The notes: generated from the sequence alone by a model not told the origin. Shown: positions 1-51,775, numbered from the stretch's first letter. The stretch: 64,000 bases of DNA from Ecdyonurus torrentis (GCA_949318235.1 OX439127.1:18646042-18710041), one strand, 5' to 3'. Made by a program: numbers and translations.

Positions 1-805
1 AATTGTAGTGCGGATTACCTACTTTACTAATTTTCTACGCAGTTTGTGAGATGTATATATGATAGTTCCATAATTATGCTGATTTATCATTGAGTGTTTT
101 TTTTTTTTTTTTTTTTTGAGGCCAGTGTTTCTTTAACAAAGATTGCGTCTTTGAAAAGTATAAATTAAAAGTTACATTCTTGCAACAGTTTTAAAATTGT
201 TCAAATTGTAATTTAACCTAAAAATCCATATAAGGAGATAAATATAAAAATAGAAAGATTTTTGTTTAGCAGTACGTTTTGCTATACGGTATTTTTAATA
301 AGCTACAAACAAATTTTAATTTAATTAAAATTCAATTTTAGCATTGTACCCCCGTAAATGTGATTTTACATAATTCATCTGATAACTTATCCTAACAATA
401 ATTTACTTAACAATATTTGGTCTATTAGCTGAATCTTGTTATGCAAAAGATAAAAAAAAAAAATCGCCTAACGATGCAATCCTGCCACTATCGTGTTAAC
501 TTTGTTTATTTTATTGTTGTAAAGTGATTTTTTTTTTATTTATTTAAATTTAGTGAGGAGGCTTTAACGTCCTTTGTTGACATTCTGAATAGTGAAGATG
601 TAACAAAAAGATAAAATATTGTAAATAAGTAAAAATATTTGTTCAAATAATTCAGTTTTATCGATATATATTTCAGTATGCAAATATTTACGATATAAAT
701 TAATTAAATTTTATTACATTTTGTCCGTACAACGGTGACACTATTTTGACGTAACCTATATAATTATAGTGAATATACATACGCAACTTTCGTAAAGTGT
801 AATGT

Positions 806-1126
806 TGAAATAAGAGATATGAAGAAATGAGAAATTTTATTGACCCAGGCAGTTCATAGTAACATAACATTATTACAACAAGCGTTGGTCTATTTACAAT
901 TAACATAATAATTAATTATAATAAATAAATATATATTCATTACAACATTAACATAGTTTATGTACAGTCTTATCTTTCTACAACCATAACAATGCTTTAT
1001 GTAAGACGTGATAATTTAGTCAGTAAAATGTGCCAAAGTTGAGTGTGTGGTAAACATAAGTTCATCAATTTCATCAATTTTGAGGTTAGGGTCAAAGTAT
1101 TCGGATAAAGTATATAATATTCTTTA
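806..1126 (+). pseudogene. Inverted, decayed duplicate of Cadps exon 28 and flanking introns
   Basis: The plus strand here aligns with the minus strand of about 11160-11480: shared blocks include AAATTTTATTGACC, GCAGTTCAT, AATTTAGTCAG, TTGAGTGTGTGGTA and TATTCGGATAAA. The exon-equivalent (about 1005-1055) has lost its acceptor (CAG to TAA), has a changed donor (GTAAGT to ATAAGT) and contains an in-frame TAA, so it is dead. Confidence 0.85.
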
Positions 1127-2568
1127 TCATTACATTTTTTTTTAAGTAGATTTTTAAATAATGTATTATTATTACTTAAATTACGAAGTTTTTATGGTAT
1201 AATCATATTTATATTTTTGCTGTAATGGAATACAGGCTCCTTTTGTTTTTTCAATGATTAATATTTATATATAAGATTGTGCTAGCTATAGTTATATAAC
1301 TATGTACCTCCGTGTATATGTGTACACTTATAAGAAGAAGATGGTGCTGTCATTTCTAAATAAAAAAATAATAATAAATCAAGTTTATTATTTTATAGTT
1401 TAAAATAATGTAAATAATATCATAGTTCAACTTAAAAATGATGTTTATTTGTGTGTCAGTATATTTTCTCTTTTCTGTTTATATTCTATGTATCTTTTAA
1501 TTATTCATAAGTATGAATAATATTTTATATAAATGATTTAAAAAAAAATAGAAGTAGTAATTATTTCTTTCTTCTCAAATAATTATCTTTCTTTATGTAT
1601 TGCTTTCGTACGAGCACTGGCTGATTGCACTAATTATGTGACCAAAGTAATAAATATTATGTATCGCACGGAAATCAAAAACTTGCACAACTATATAAAC
1701 TGAAATGCAAACACTAAAATTACAAGTTATTCATTTCAGTACAAAAAGCTGATGTGAAAATTAAATAAATAAATAACAGAAATAGTAAATTTAACAAATG
1801 TTGTGCGGGGTACATAGTTACAAAACTATCAGGCGAATTCTACCATTTTTTATAAATATATTTTTCAAGTCAATAACTTATTTAGTACACAAAACCTTTT
1901 TATATAAAGATACAAAGAATAAAAATTTCAACTATGCAAAAAGAATAGAAAAACATTTAAGATATTTACATTATTTGTGCCATTTAAAAGTATAATAGCT
2001 TTATTTTTCTCACTCAAAGTTATGACGGAAATTGATAAATTGATCGTAATGATTATGTTTATCAAAATGAGACCATCTTGTCGACTTTGAATGTGAGACG
2101 TAGGTTGTGCAATGACGACTTTAACTTTCACCTGTATTATGATAATGAGATGAAACACTACTTGACAACAAAATGATCCCACACTTCATTTGTTAAGTAT
2201 ACATTAATTATTATTCAGTATTATTAAATGTAAAAAAAATTGTATTACTATGATATATTGAATGTTACTGAAATTGTGTTTTATATTATTATCATTATTA
2301 ATAATTTAAAAAATATCATTTCTATTTAAATTAATAATTCATATTTGGTTCATAGTATCTATTTGGAATCTAGATGGGAATCTTGTTAATAACGTTTTAG
2401 AAATATAGGGTTTTCGTTTGTAGCTCTTACTCCACCTAGTGTTAACATTATGAAATATTATAATTTTTTTATTATTGATTGATTGCTTATCTATTATATT
2501 GACGGATTTGATCAAGCTCCATTTTTGAGTTATTCTTTTTAGACAATGAATTTAAAATATTATAAATT

Positions 2569-3027
2569 GGGTGCGATTCATCAACGCACTTGAGATCACT
2601 TGAAGGCCTTAGGAATCCTAAGACCCTATAGGATTTTTTAGTACAGGAAGTATGCGTATGACATCATACTGAATACGCTTCTACGCCATACTGAAGCTAT
2701 GAATAACATTGCTCAGCATAGGGAAAACGTGGGTCTTTCCTATTTTCTTTGGAAAATGAGTTGATTTTTTTTTTTTTTTTTTTTTTTTTTTGTACTTAAA
2801 AACATAATTCAATCTGTTAACAGCATCAATGCTAATACTTTCAATAATATTGCTAAAACAGACAAAATGTGTAATTTTTCCATACCAGCTCATTATATTT
2901 ATATAATTCTTACATATGGCGTTGACTTTTATATAAATGCAACCACCCTATAGTTAGGATTCTGAGGTCTATTGGTAATCTTTGAATCTATTAAAAGAAT
3001 CTATTGGTAATCTGATGAATCGCACCC
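2569..3027. mobile_element. 459-bp TIR element (GGGTGCGATTCATCA family)
   Basis: Starts GGGTGCGATTCATCA and ends with its perfect 15-bp reverse complement. Further inside, both ends share diverged CCTAA/CTATAGG motifs. A block at about 2640-2760 (encoding FPMLSNVIHSFSMA on the minus strand) recurs at 62150-62276. No transposase seen; non-autonomous. Confidence 0.8.
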
Positions 3028-3160
3028 TGAAAATTATAAATTATAATTGAATTATTTGCAAGACACGACGAAAAAATAAACCAATAATAAGTCTCAAAAA
3101 TCTAATGTTTCATAATTTTAGAGTAATATTTAAAACGTTTTTGACATTACGTGTGTTCGT

Positions 3161-3196
<36 letters not shown>

Positions 3197-3504
3197 TTCA
3201 AAATATACGAAAGATTCGTCTGAAAATCTCTAATTCATAATATTAATATCCAAGTAAAAAAATAAATGTAATTGAAATAACTTGTTAATAGGATAATAGA
3301 AATAAAACACAATATGTTCATTTTTTTTTTTTTTTTAAGTTTATATATTTCATTTAATTTATGTACCACACTGTGCCTTTAATTATTAACTTTTAATTAT
3401 TTATTATATCACTTATTACACTTGTATTATTTTTCTTATTATACTCGAGAGTTTAACTGATGGTTACTAGATATGTGAACCTATGGTACAGCAGCAATGG
3501 CTTC

Positions 3505-3549
<45 letters not shown>

Positions 3550-4324
3550 CAGTAACACCTCATCGATCTTACAGGAAAAAAACTTCTTAACAATCGAAGT
3601 TTTTACTCATTATTATTTTTAAAAGTATTATAACTTTTATTATTATTATTATTATTTTTATAAGGCTAGACATAAAATTATCATTATTTTTTTTTTTTTT
3701 TTTTATTTAAATGCACTTAAGATGAATATACATTATGTTTTGAATTGTGACGTATCAATTAATTAAGTTTATAGTATTTTTTTTTTAATTAATAACTAGC
3801 ATGCGGGTAAGCTTTATGTCAGATCTCATTGCAAGAATCTAAAAAACTTTTTTTTTTCTTTTTTCTTTTTTTTTATTATTTATATATAATAAGATTTTTA
3901 TGTATAATAAGAGGCAGATCAATAACTCATAATAATAATTATTTACATTTATAATTATTATTAATAATATATAACAATTGTATTTATATATATATATATA
4001 TATATATAATTTTTTTATTAATAGTTTTTTTTAATAAACAGTTTCTATGGTCGAGTCATATAGTAATATAATATATATTTTTTTATTATTGAAAAGATTG
4101 CATTTTTTTCCCTAAAATTTTGATATTATTTTATGAACTATTTTAAGATATTTAGTAAAGAACAAGAAGAAAATGGGCAAGGTTATTATTTTTATGATTA
4201 TTATTTTGTTTTACATAAACTTAATAATTATTATTAAATTATTTTAAACTCTTTTTTTTTTTAATATTATATGTTTTAAGTATAATTTTTATACTTAATT
4301 TTTTTCAACAAAATTTGAGTTTGA

Positions 4325-4327
<3 letters not shown>

Positions 4328-4408
<81 letters not shown>

Positions 4409-4409
4409 A
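4328..4409. repeat. (AT)n/(GT)n microsatellite
   Basis: Uninterrupted AT dinucleotides followed by about eight GT units. Confidence 0.98.
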
Positions 4410-4543
4410 TGTATAGTTAACTTTTTACGTTATAGATTTATATATTTTTAATTACAGTATTATATTACTAGTATGATGATCATTTGAATTAACTTTTTTT
4501 TAAATATACATAGAGTTGTATTACATTGAAAATCATCAGTCTG

Positions 4544-4574
<31 letters not shown>

Positions 4575-5742
4575 CTTATTTATTTTTTTTTTAAACTTTT
4601 CAAAAACATTTTGAAGAGCAAAGAGGTACTATATAAAAAAATTAAAAAGTCAAAGATTTAATAATACATGAAATAAAAAGTGTTTAAAATTCTTTAAATA
4701 GAAAGAAGAACAATGACGACAAACAGTTATTACAAGTTACACTTTTTCTTGGTGTTTTTTTTTTTTTAAATTTATATCTTATACATATAATAATATATTT
4801 TTATTTTATGGGAGTCAGATTTTTTTTTTTTTTTTTTTTTTTAATTTTATGTGTTATTACTTTATTATATAATGTACCTTTACTCCCATTCAATAATTAA
4901 TTTTCTAACTTGTTTCTTTTAATTTTCTTTTTACTTTTCTTTGAGATTACATTCATACACTTACTTGTATTTTAACTAGTATTTTTTTTTTAATCGTGTG
5001 TTTATCACACATTATTATAATGTTATCTGATTTGTGTTTATTATTGATTTTTATTATTAGTATTATTATTATTATTATAACTCTAATAGGCACACTTTAT
5101 ATTTTGGTATCATAGCTTTTGACAGATATAGCAATTATGCAAACATAAAGAATATAGGTGCACATTTTAATGTGTACTATATTATAAATTTTTATATTTT
5201 TACCAAACAACTTAACATGCTTTGCCACTTTAATATATTATACCAACTTTTCAAACTATCATTAAATCTTTCTATATAATGCATGATTAAATAGGGATAT
5301 AAACCCATACATTTCCTATCTTGACTGGCGAACAACTTTTTCTTACAACAATAATGTACCAATATATCATTATTATATAGTATAACAAGGAACATTTTTT
5401 TTATTTTGCTTTTCATATGAAACCAGAATCGTTTTATTAAGTTAGTGATAAATATTTTATATTATAATATTATTGAAATAGATCATAATAAAATTTAACA
5501 AGATTAATAATTAACCACGTGTTTTCTTAATTATTATAATTATTATTTAAGAGTATACACAAAAATTGAAATAATTTCCTTTAAACATCTCATATAAAGA
5601 GAAAGATTATAACATCTATTGAGGAACTCAATTTTTTTTTTTACTTTATGATTTTCTTAAGGATATTAACGTGGTTATACATATGGTGTTTCATTATAGC
5701 GCAGTCTAGTTATCAATTAACATTATATTTTTGTTTGTTTTT

Positions 5743-5787
5743 AATTATTTGAATATAATGAAATATATTCATTATATTCAAATAATT
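5743..5787. repeat. 45-bp palindrome
   Basis: Perfect arms of about 20 bp (AATTATTTGAATATAATG and its complement) around a 5-nt centre. Confidence 0.9.
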
Positions 5788-8700
5788 TTTTTTCCAAGTA
5801 CTTGTTTCATGTCTTAATATTTTAAGCAAATTAAATTTGTTTTGAAGGAGAGAGAGAGAGAGATAGATAGAGATAGATAGGTAGACATCAATTTTTTTCA
5901 ATATTTTACATAACTGTTGCCTATAAAGATCCATAACAAGCCATAGAGATAGAGAAGAGTAAAGACAGTTTTTATAGAGAGCGAGAGAGATAGAGTGAGA
6001 GTGAGATAGAGGTACAGACTATAGATTGTAAAAATAAAAACTTTTCTTATCGGTACCAACTGTAAATTACAGTAGAGTATTATTTGTATAATTTTGGAAT
6101 ACTCGCCACCAGGGCTGAATACGTTAAAAATTTAATAAATATTCAATTTGGATTTGATTGTTCTTATTTTCCAAAAAATTGTCCCATGTTTTTAATGTAA
6201 ATGATGTTCAGAAATTTCAATCAGAATTGCTGCAGAATTAAATTAAATTATTGTCTTTCTTCAAAAAAAAAAAAAATAAAAAAAAATAAATAAAAAAAAA
6301 TAAAAAATGAAAGTGTTAGGTTTAGACCTGACAAATATCTGGCTTTCTTACACTTAACCTCAACAAAAAATAAAAGCACATTACAAGAATTGCAAATTAA
6401 ATTATAATACCTAGAAACAGGTAAAAGCATGGGAATGCAAGAGTTTTATTTACTTAAAGTTGCACCAGGAACACGCGTTGAAATTATCCAAATAAGCAAA
6501 CGAACAGTTTTTTTTTTTCATTATATTATGTACAATGCTAATTTGAAATCTCCTGTGTGGAAAAGCTATACTTGCTCCTCTTCCACCAACCTCTAAGTTG
6601 GTACCAAGGAGCAACAACCCGTAACCTTTGACCCGTAACACGTGTTATACAATTTATACGAACAAAAAAAAAAGGAGCAACGTGTTCCTTATTTCCAGAC
6701 AAAGTAAACATGGACCATGAATTAAGAAAATCATTACAATTAGTTTATCCGTTGTATGTGACAATCAATTATGCAGTTAATTAAATACTATAAAAATAGT
6801 AGATCCAAATTGAATTAATTCTATAATATAATTTACACCTAGACCAAAGTTTGATAAAAGTTTATTTTTTTAACACAATTTTGAATGATAGTATAATGTT
6901 GTTTTCCATAGAATTTAGAAAAGAAAATTTGTGGGTTAAGTATTTTTGTTTTAACAATTTGTTTCATATAAATGAAATGCAGATCTGACATATGCTCAAA
7001 TCATTATTATATAAACATTCTGTGCATAAATTTGTATACATTTTTTTTTTTTGATCTTATTAGGGTGCAGATAAAACAAACATTTAATTAACATAAAAAA
7101 AAAAAGAAAAAAAAAACATTTACTATAAAGTGTAGGTACCATGTATCACTATAATATTGACTCTTTTTTTTTATAAGTATTATTTTTAACATGTTACTAA
7201 AAATTATATAATAAGGGGGGAAAAAAAAGTTGGCGTTCACAAGACTATTACACACACGAGAATTTTGATTGTACTCTGTTCTCATTGTATTTGTTAAACC
7301 AGCTTTTTATTAATTGCACATTTTGAAAAGTATCACGAAGTTTTCAAATGTAATTTTATTTAATTCAAAATAAATTTTATAAAGAAAAACTACTTATAAA
7401 ATCTCTGACACTCAAAAATAAATAAACTTGAGCAAAATACTGTTTAAATGTTATCACATTATAGAAATTAATTTTTTTTTTTTTAAATAATTTTAATACT
7501 ATATCTATATAGCATAGATTTGGAAGGTCTCTCTATCATTGTCTTTGGATACACAGTACCTTTCAACTGTAAAATGTAGACATTTATTATTATTATTCAC
7601 GTATAGAATATTTTATTATTAATATATTTATTTTTTTTATATATATAACAACTATATAGTAAAAAATAATACGGAAAATTTATTAATTTTATTATTATTA
7701 TATGTTACAAAAACAGCGAAATTCTTTTTGTTGAATTATTATTATATTACTTTATTAATAATTATTATTATTATTTTCTTTTCAGTTTTATATCTAAAAC
7801 GGGTTTGTACTTTTACTGTATTTAAAATTAATTTTAACAACAAAAATAAGAGAAAAAAATTTGATGGATTTGATCATTATAATTGTCGTTATAATTTTTG
7901 TCACTTTTCTACCTCTTGTTGGCATTCCTGTTATGGCAATTTTTTTTTTCTTTTTTTATACATGTATTTTTTTGTCCTCTCCCAAATTAATACATAAGTA
8001 TTATTTTAATAATTTTAATTTATTTTAACATTATTTTTGATGGTATATTTTATTATTAAAACACAAGAACTTCGTGTAATGGTTTTTGATTTATAATAAA
8101 CATTTTTTTAATTTTCTTAATGTGCAATAATTACTTTGCCAGTTAAGAATATTTCTCATACATTTTGTTGTTGTTGTTTAAATATAGCAGAAGGACACTT
8201 CTAAATTTCTGTACTCGATTTAATGTAGTAATTATTGAACTGCATTATACATTTTTATTTTTTTGAAAAGCATTTAATTATTATATAATAATAATCGCGA
8301 GCACAATATTTGGAGAATCAGTAATAAATATCACTATTTCATTATTAACATCTTTTATATCCATGGTATTAGGGGCATTTTTGTTATTTCTTTTTTATTA
8401 TTGTTATTATTATTGTTTTCAAAGCCCTTATGAATATGGTGTAAGTAACTTGCCAAAACTGTGGATATTATTATTTTTATTTTAATTACTGTATCTATAT
8501 TTTATTATAGTAATAATTCCTATTAACCTATATATTGCAGTTTGTTTTTATTCTTGATTATATGATGCCACATTTTTTTTTATCACACTTCTGAAAAGTA
8601 TGGTCAGCTATTAATTTTTGGGCTAGCATTTAAATATAATATATTATATATAATATACGATATAACAATAATATTAGCAGATAAAAAACAAACAAAAACT

Positions 8701-9857
8701 TTTACTCTTATTAAATAACAAGAGTTATGAACCATCTGATTGAGGTGGTATCAACAGCCAATTTGAATAAATCATTAATTAAAGTGTGTACGTGGAATGT
8801 TGTGTATATAACAATTAATTACCAGTATTAATTATAACAACTATTATATTATAATATTATTCTACTAAAAAGGGTAAAAAATTATATTAGTATAATTATT
8901 ATCCCCCAATTTACTAAAAATTTTAAATTAAAATATATATCTATATATTTTTCAACATATATATTACTAATAATTAATATACCCATTTAAATATAAACAA
9001 AAACATAATTGAAAGACTCGATTAATTATAAAGATATATATTTAATTGAGTCTATAACAAAGAACGAACTAACACCTAGAATGTAGTTATTATATTATAT
9101 CAAAGAATTTGTTGAGTTGCTCTTTTTTTTTTTCTCGCTCGTTATTATTTACTCACAAATATTTAACAATACACATTTAAAGTTTTTTTTTTTTAAATGT
9201 TATATTTAACAGAAAAAAAAAATATTTACATATGTTTTTATATGTAGCTCGTATTTAAATAACTCAATAAAGACTTTCACAGTTTTGACTGACAATATTT
9301 ACATTAACATTTTCAGAACAAATGGCCCCTTAAATACACATGCACTAGCAGCTAAGTAACGACATTTTGGTTGGCAAAACCTTTTTTTTTTTTTTTTTTT
9401 TTTACTTCATCTTACCATCTTTAATTATTATTTTTTATTATGTTTGTTTTTTTTTGCAAAATATTTTAAGCCCTAGAATTTGCATTCTATTTCTTTTACA
9501 CATTTATGTAGGCACATCTCACGCTCATTCATTCTAATTTTCCATCTTTTTCTTAACGCTCAAATTTAATAATATAATTTACTTTGATTTAAGTTGTCTA
9601 CTTTTGTTTTTAATTTAATTTATACTTAGTAACATTTTTTTCTTCTTCTTCTTTTTAGGGAATCACAGGCATAGCTCAGTCATTGATGGACTCTTTAAGC
9701 ATGCCCTAATATATAATTATTTTTTATAATTATTATTATTTTAAGGTCAGTAGTGGCTCTAACAAACATAAAATATTTTAATATAAATATGAAATAATAA
9801 TTATGACTAGTAAAGAATTTTTTTTATATATATAAATAAAAAAATTATCTAGAGAAA

Positions 9858-46300
<36,443 letters not shown>

Positions 46301-48768
46301 CTGAAACGAAAAAAAAAAATCATATAAAACAACAATTCTATTTGAAGCACAATTTTATTTGTTAAAAGGGAAAAAAAAGTATCATGTATGAAGTAGTGTA
46401 TAAAAGCATTTTATAAAGCGTTTTGCTTGTGATATACGTACGCAAAAAAAAAAGAGGAAAAACCACAATAGCTCTAAAGTCTTTGAAGAAAAGGGTAAAA
46501 AAAAAAGAGAGAAAAACTTCAACAAGGATTGCTTTTAACCAATTCTCCCCTTATATGCCACTCTACTTTGCTACTTCGCTATTTTCTCGCTCTCTCTATC
46601 TCTATATAGGCCTTTTTATTATTATTATTTCTTTTTACAAAATCCGTTAACACTGAAAAAACTATTCCCAAATGTCACGCACAAACATTTTATGAGAAAT
46701 AATAAAATAAAATGAAGAAGGAAAAGAAAGAAAGTTGTATACTCTGTACCACACATATTACATAAAATGTATTGTGTAAGATACTGTGCAGAAACATGCA
46801 TCACATACGTTTAAAGCTTTTTATTGGAAAGAAAATCGTAAACGTGTGAACAAAATTTATAGTGGTGCACTTATTCTTATTTTTGTGTCCAAATTGCTAT
46901 GTTAACTTTTTTTTTTTTTTTTTTTTTTTTGCTGATTTGGCATAAAAACACATGAAACATAGTTATGTTATGTTCCATTTAAAACAGTTTTGATGGTTGC
47001 TGTAGAGATTGTTCCATAGGTATACGAGAAAAAAAAACTTATCTAACAAACAAAATTAGAACTTTCATGGCGTAAAAGAAATGTTAACTTTCAAAAAAGT
47101 TAAAAATTGACCAAACTCATATTATTAAGCAAGAATTCGTCTATAGTATGTTAAGCAATTTTCTATATATTCGTCGTGTATTCGTCTGTAGCATTTTTGT
47201 TTATTACGAATCAGTTTATCCACGAATCCTAAAATGTCAAATTCATATAACCATCATAAAACAATGACAATGGGATTTTTTTTTCTTGAACGTATATATG
47301 AATTTTCCTCCCATCCTCCCATTCATTGGAGTTTATTTAAAAAAAAGTTTAAAAAACAACAACAAATAATTAATATTAAAAATAGAACAATTATGTAAAA
47401 CATGTTTATAATGCCATTAAAGATGTTTTGAAAATCAATTGTAAATAAAGATTCGGTTCTAAGAACTTGCGATTGATCTTCAAAAAATTTAAAAACTTAC
47501 AAAAGTTTTAAAATTCTGTTTCAATTACACATTTAAAAAAAATAATAATAATAATAAATGCGTGCTATAATAATTTTACCTTTAAAAAACATAAATATAT
47601 CACAAAGAGAAAGAAAAAAAAGAAGGAAATCAAATTGATTTATATTTTGTTTGCGATGATAAGTGTTGTTAAAAACGTTGAAAGTATCAAGTAAGAATCA
47701 TATTTCATATAATTTAAAAGATTGCAAAACAACAACACTTTATTCCATTTTGACATAAGAAATAAAGTAAAACATTAATAAAATCTGACAACAAAAATAA
47801 CGACTAAAATTTATTGCCTTTCGATTTTCTTATCCGAACTGTTAGCGAAATCATTTATTATTTTATTATATAAAAAAATAATAATATTATTTTATATTGA
47901 TATGATTGTGGATTTTTATTTCTGTAAGAATGAAATAAAATTAACTTTTTTTTCCAATCGAAATAATTTTTTTTTCCATAAAATTGAAACAGTTTTGATG
48001 TTGTTTATAAATTCATTTCAAGAAGATTGGCTTTTTTTTTTTTTTTTTTTTTTTTTTTTCTTTCGTAAAACTTTTTTACTTTGAAGCTTTATTATTATTA
48101 TTTTTATTAAAAAGCATATAAAACTTTTTATATCATATACTATATTAGATCAAAGTTATATTATAATTTCATTGCTATATTATACGTATAAAAAGAAAAA
48201 CTTCAAGGAAGTTTATTATGAAAAATTATAAAATCTATATAAATTAATAATAAATAAACTACCTGTCAACACGATTTCAATTTTCTATTAATAATATATC
48301 ATAATATTGAAAAAAAAATCACATATAGTATAGCATATTTAATATTGAATTTCAATAGAAATATTTAATTGAAAATGTTTTTACAATCTTTTGATATTAT
48401 TTGCTATGATGTATATAATTTATAATTAATTATATGTTTCTCAAAAGTAACAAGTTTTCATAAAGTTTTTAATGGAAATGACATGAAGGAAAAAATACTT
48501 TTCTATATATTATAGAAAACTCAACTCACACAACCAACAATATTATTATGTAATAAATGTCGGTCACAAGGCTCCTGTGATTTATGCAACTTTTTCTACA
48601 CACGTGTTGTGCTGGTGTACTGCATACATTTTCAGCAAGCTGAATTCTATCTATTTTTATATTATTAATTTAATATTTCCCTTTATCATTAGTTATGATA
48701 TAAATAATAATAAAAAAAAAAAATCATATTAGTCTGATTTTATTATAAAGTCTTATAACTTTAGTAAT

Positions 48769-48803
<35 letters not shown>

Positions 48804-49184
48804 AATAAAGCTTATTTTGAATTGAATTAAACTCAACCAGACTGAAATGAACTAAAAAAAGTTTAGCCTTTGTGCAAATAATAATTGGAACTTCAAAAAT
48901 TTGTTATTTCTATATAATTTCCTTCGCTGATTTTTTATGTAGAAGGAGAAAAAATCATATATCTTTCTTTAGATTCTTTTATTAATTAGTCTTTGGACCC
49001 TTTTCTCCTCGTTCTCACATGAATTGGAAATTAAAATAGTTCATTATTTCTCTCTCTCTCTCTCTCTTTACGTAGCAAAATGAACAAATTAATAACCTGT
49101 TGAAAACTTTTTTTCTGCTTCTTACAATAAATTTGCTTTGCTTTATCACAATTAACATTCAAACGTATATTATTTTTAAATAAC

Positions 49185-49186
<2 letters not shown>

Positions 49187-49269
<83 letters not shown>
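49187..49269. repeat. (AT)n microsatellite
   Basis: About 41 AT units. Confidence 0.98.
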
Positions 49270-49271
<2 letters not shown>

Positions 49272-51080
49272 TTATTAATTAAAAATTAAATAGAATAAAT
49301 TGCAATCGTTAAATTTCTCATAAGAAAGGGGAAAAACCAAACAGAAGTGTTTCATATTAATTTCAAAGTAAAAGCCATATTATAATTGGTTTATTACGGA
49401 TATCTCACGATATGTACACATATGCACACACACACATACCTATACACATATTTTCGTCGTATACTACTACACTTGAAGTTTTTACTTTTTTATATCCAAG
49501 TTTATATTGTGGTTATAACATACATTTGAGCAACATTAATATGAGCGGGGTCAAATTTGTATTTATCCGTCCCCAAACCGAGAAAATTAGTAGCTGGTGC
49601 AAGTGAGAAGAAGAAGTACAGGGATGTGGTACTTTTTTATTGTTATTATTATTTTTTTTTTTACTTTCATTTAATCACTGGTGTACGAGTGAAAAAAAGA
49701 CAAAGAATGAAAAAAGAGAGCAAGGAAAAAAAAAAGAAAAAAAAAGGGGAGAAAAAAAGAAGGGGGAAAAAAACGAGAAAAAAACGAGAAAAAGCGAGAA
49801 AAAAAAGTAAATCTATAAGAAATCGTTTACAAAGTTTGTAACTTATCTGATCTCACAATGTCAGCTTTATTGTTAGAATCAAAGTTTACTTTGCAATAAC
49901 CATTTTAATGGTATTTACTTTCCCTTTACAGTATACACGATACAAGAAAAAAAAAAATGACCATCGTAAAATTTAATATGTATACAATCGGACAAAAGAC
50001 AAAGGCTTGCTTTAAATATAAATAAATTCTAATATAGTTGAAATCCAATTTGCATAGTAATTGAAATCCATTATATGGACAACTAACAGTTGTATAAACC
50101 ATTTACTTTAATTTGTTGTACTGTACAATTTAATTTACATATTATATTATATTCTTATATAATTAAAAGCTACCCCTACGAGCAATTTTTAACGTGTTTT
50201 TTTTTTAATTGAAAATTAATCACCATTAATAATGTCAATTTAATAACACTGACATTTGAATTCCCTGTCCCACAAAATGTACAATTTCACTTAAAAAAGC
50301 ATATAAAAGTGGATTTCGATTATATTTTCAAGTTCCGGTAAATTGAGAACAGCTTTTATACGAACACTATATTGATCCATATAAAACCTTTAGTAATTCA
50401 ATTTCTGTTATGTTCGTTACAAAATAATAACGTTTGACGTCTTAACATATCCCTGTCGTTACTTGATGTTAAACTCAATCGAGCACGACTTTTATATAAT
50501 ATGAAAGATTACTATATTATATATGGTACTGTATGTAGTTTTAAGTCTTAACAATTTACTGCATTACAATGAAATATTGCTCGAACAGTTTTATTGTTTG
50601 AATTTCTGTAACAAGAATAATATTTAACTAAAACTTTCATATATTTTTGCATTATTATAAGCAATCAAACAGTCCAGGCAGTATTTCATAGAAATAAAGG
50701 AAATTTAGCGATTCATTTTTCTAGTGTTTGCAAAAATCAAAGAAAAATAAGTTACGATATATTATACCCAGTCCAGTTTTGGCACATCGAAACCTTGGAA
50801 ACTTCATAAATTGCTAATCGAATATCATTAAGCACACTGATTTTAATTACTTCTAAGCATTAAAGATGCGACCTTAACTTTTTGGTAATTTTTGTATCTT
50901 AATAGTTTTCTTGTGTCTTTATCTATAATAATATATTAATTAGTTAATTCATTATGTTAAAAACAATGCAAATCTTTTAAAGTTCATGTTATACTTTTAT
51001 ACTAGAGGAAAGTCAAAAAAATTGAACTGTTAACTCTTAATTGTTTTTCTCGCTAATTTAGTCATGTCATTACAGAACCT

Positions 51081-51300
51081 ACACGGAAAAAATAAATAAT
51101 AATATTTAAGGTGTATTGAATATATCCTTGGCCACGAATGTTGCTATCTTGGAATAACATAAGTAATTATGCTTAACATCTTAAATATTATGCTATATAG
51201 AGGTATAATTGTTATATAAAATATATAGTAAAAATTGTGTTGTTCTGCACAAATATCATTGAGCTAGCGTAAATGTTACGTATTCTATTTTTGTTCGTGT
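51081..51300. mobile_element. Nested MITE, CACGGA-AAAAATAAAT family, copy 2
   Basis: Starts ACACGGAAAAAATAAATAAT and ends TATTCTATTTTTGTTCGTGT. Interior has AATTATGC / TATGCTATATAG blocks like 10188-10402. Confidence 0.75.
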
Positions 51301-51402
51301 AATAAAACCATATTTCAGTATAAAAGATAAAAGTGCATGAAATATAAAAGAATTACGTTGCTTCTCACGTAATAAATGAACTAATTAAGAATTGATTATT
51401 AT

Positions 51403-51587
51403 ACACGGAAAGAATACATTTTGTAATTTATGCTGCATTTATAGCATGAATGGTGCTAAAAAAAAATACACATCATATGTAAAATATGCTATATAACATA
51501 ATTATTATGCAGTAATGCTGTAATAAATGTTGTTGCCAAAATTGTGCTATAATAATAGACAAATTATTACGTTTAATTTTTCCGTGC
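51403..51587. mobile_element. Nested MITE, same family, copy 3
   Basis: Starts ACACGGAAAGAATACATTTT and ends TTTAATTTTTCCGTG. Shares GTAATTTATGCTGCATTTAT with the next copy. Confidence 0.75.
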
Positions 51588-51775
51588 ACGTAAAGAATAA
51601 ATTGCGTAATTTATGCTGCATTTATGTCATTATAGCATTTAAATGATGCTAAATTAGAGCATCATGCATAATTATGCTTTGTTACATAGTTATTATGCAT
51701 TATATAGCAAATATTATTTTATGTTAATTGTGATGAAAATGAAGTAGCATAATTATTACGTAATTATTTATAGAT
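51587..51775. mobile_element. Nested MITE, same family, copy 4 (tandem to copy 3)
   Basis: Begins GCACGTAAAGAATAAATTGC then the same GTAATTTATGCTGCATTTAT block. The right end GTAGCATAATTATTACG lacks the CCGTG terminus, so it is truncated or diverged. Confidence 0.65.

Larger units (their letters stand above)
1..9857. other. 3' flank of Cadps; no recognisable gene
   Basis: AT-rich DNA with many (T)15-40 runs, (AT)n, GA-rich patches near 5849-6010 and short TTA/ATT repeats. The Cadps 3' UTR must start at 9857 and run leftwards, but in DNA this AT-rich poly(A) signals occur by chance (for example AATAAA on the minus strand at 9434-9439), so its end cannot be set. All open frames are short and low-complexity. 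Confidence 0.7.

Noticed and set aside
9434..9439. Poly(A) signal AATAAA on the minus strand for Cadps
   Set aside because: The hexamer is expected often by chance in this composition, and nothing else supports this site as the transcript end.
49557..49841. Lys/Arg/Glu-rich 94-codon open frame on the plus strand
   Set aside because: Low-complexity A/G-rich DNA; no conserved motif or neighbouring exon.
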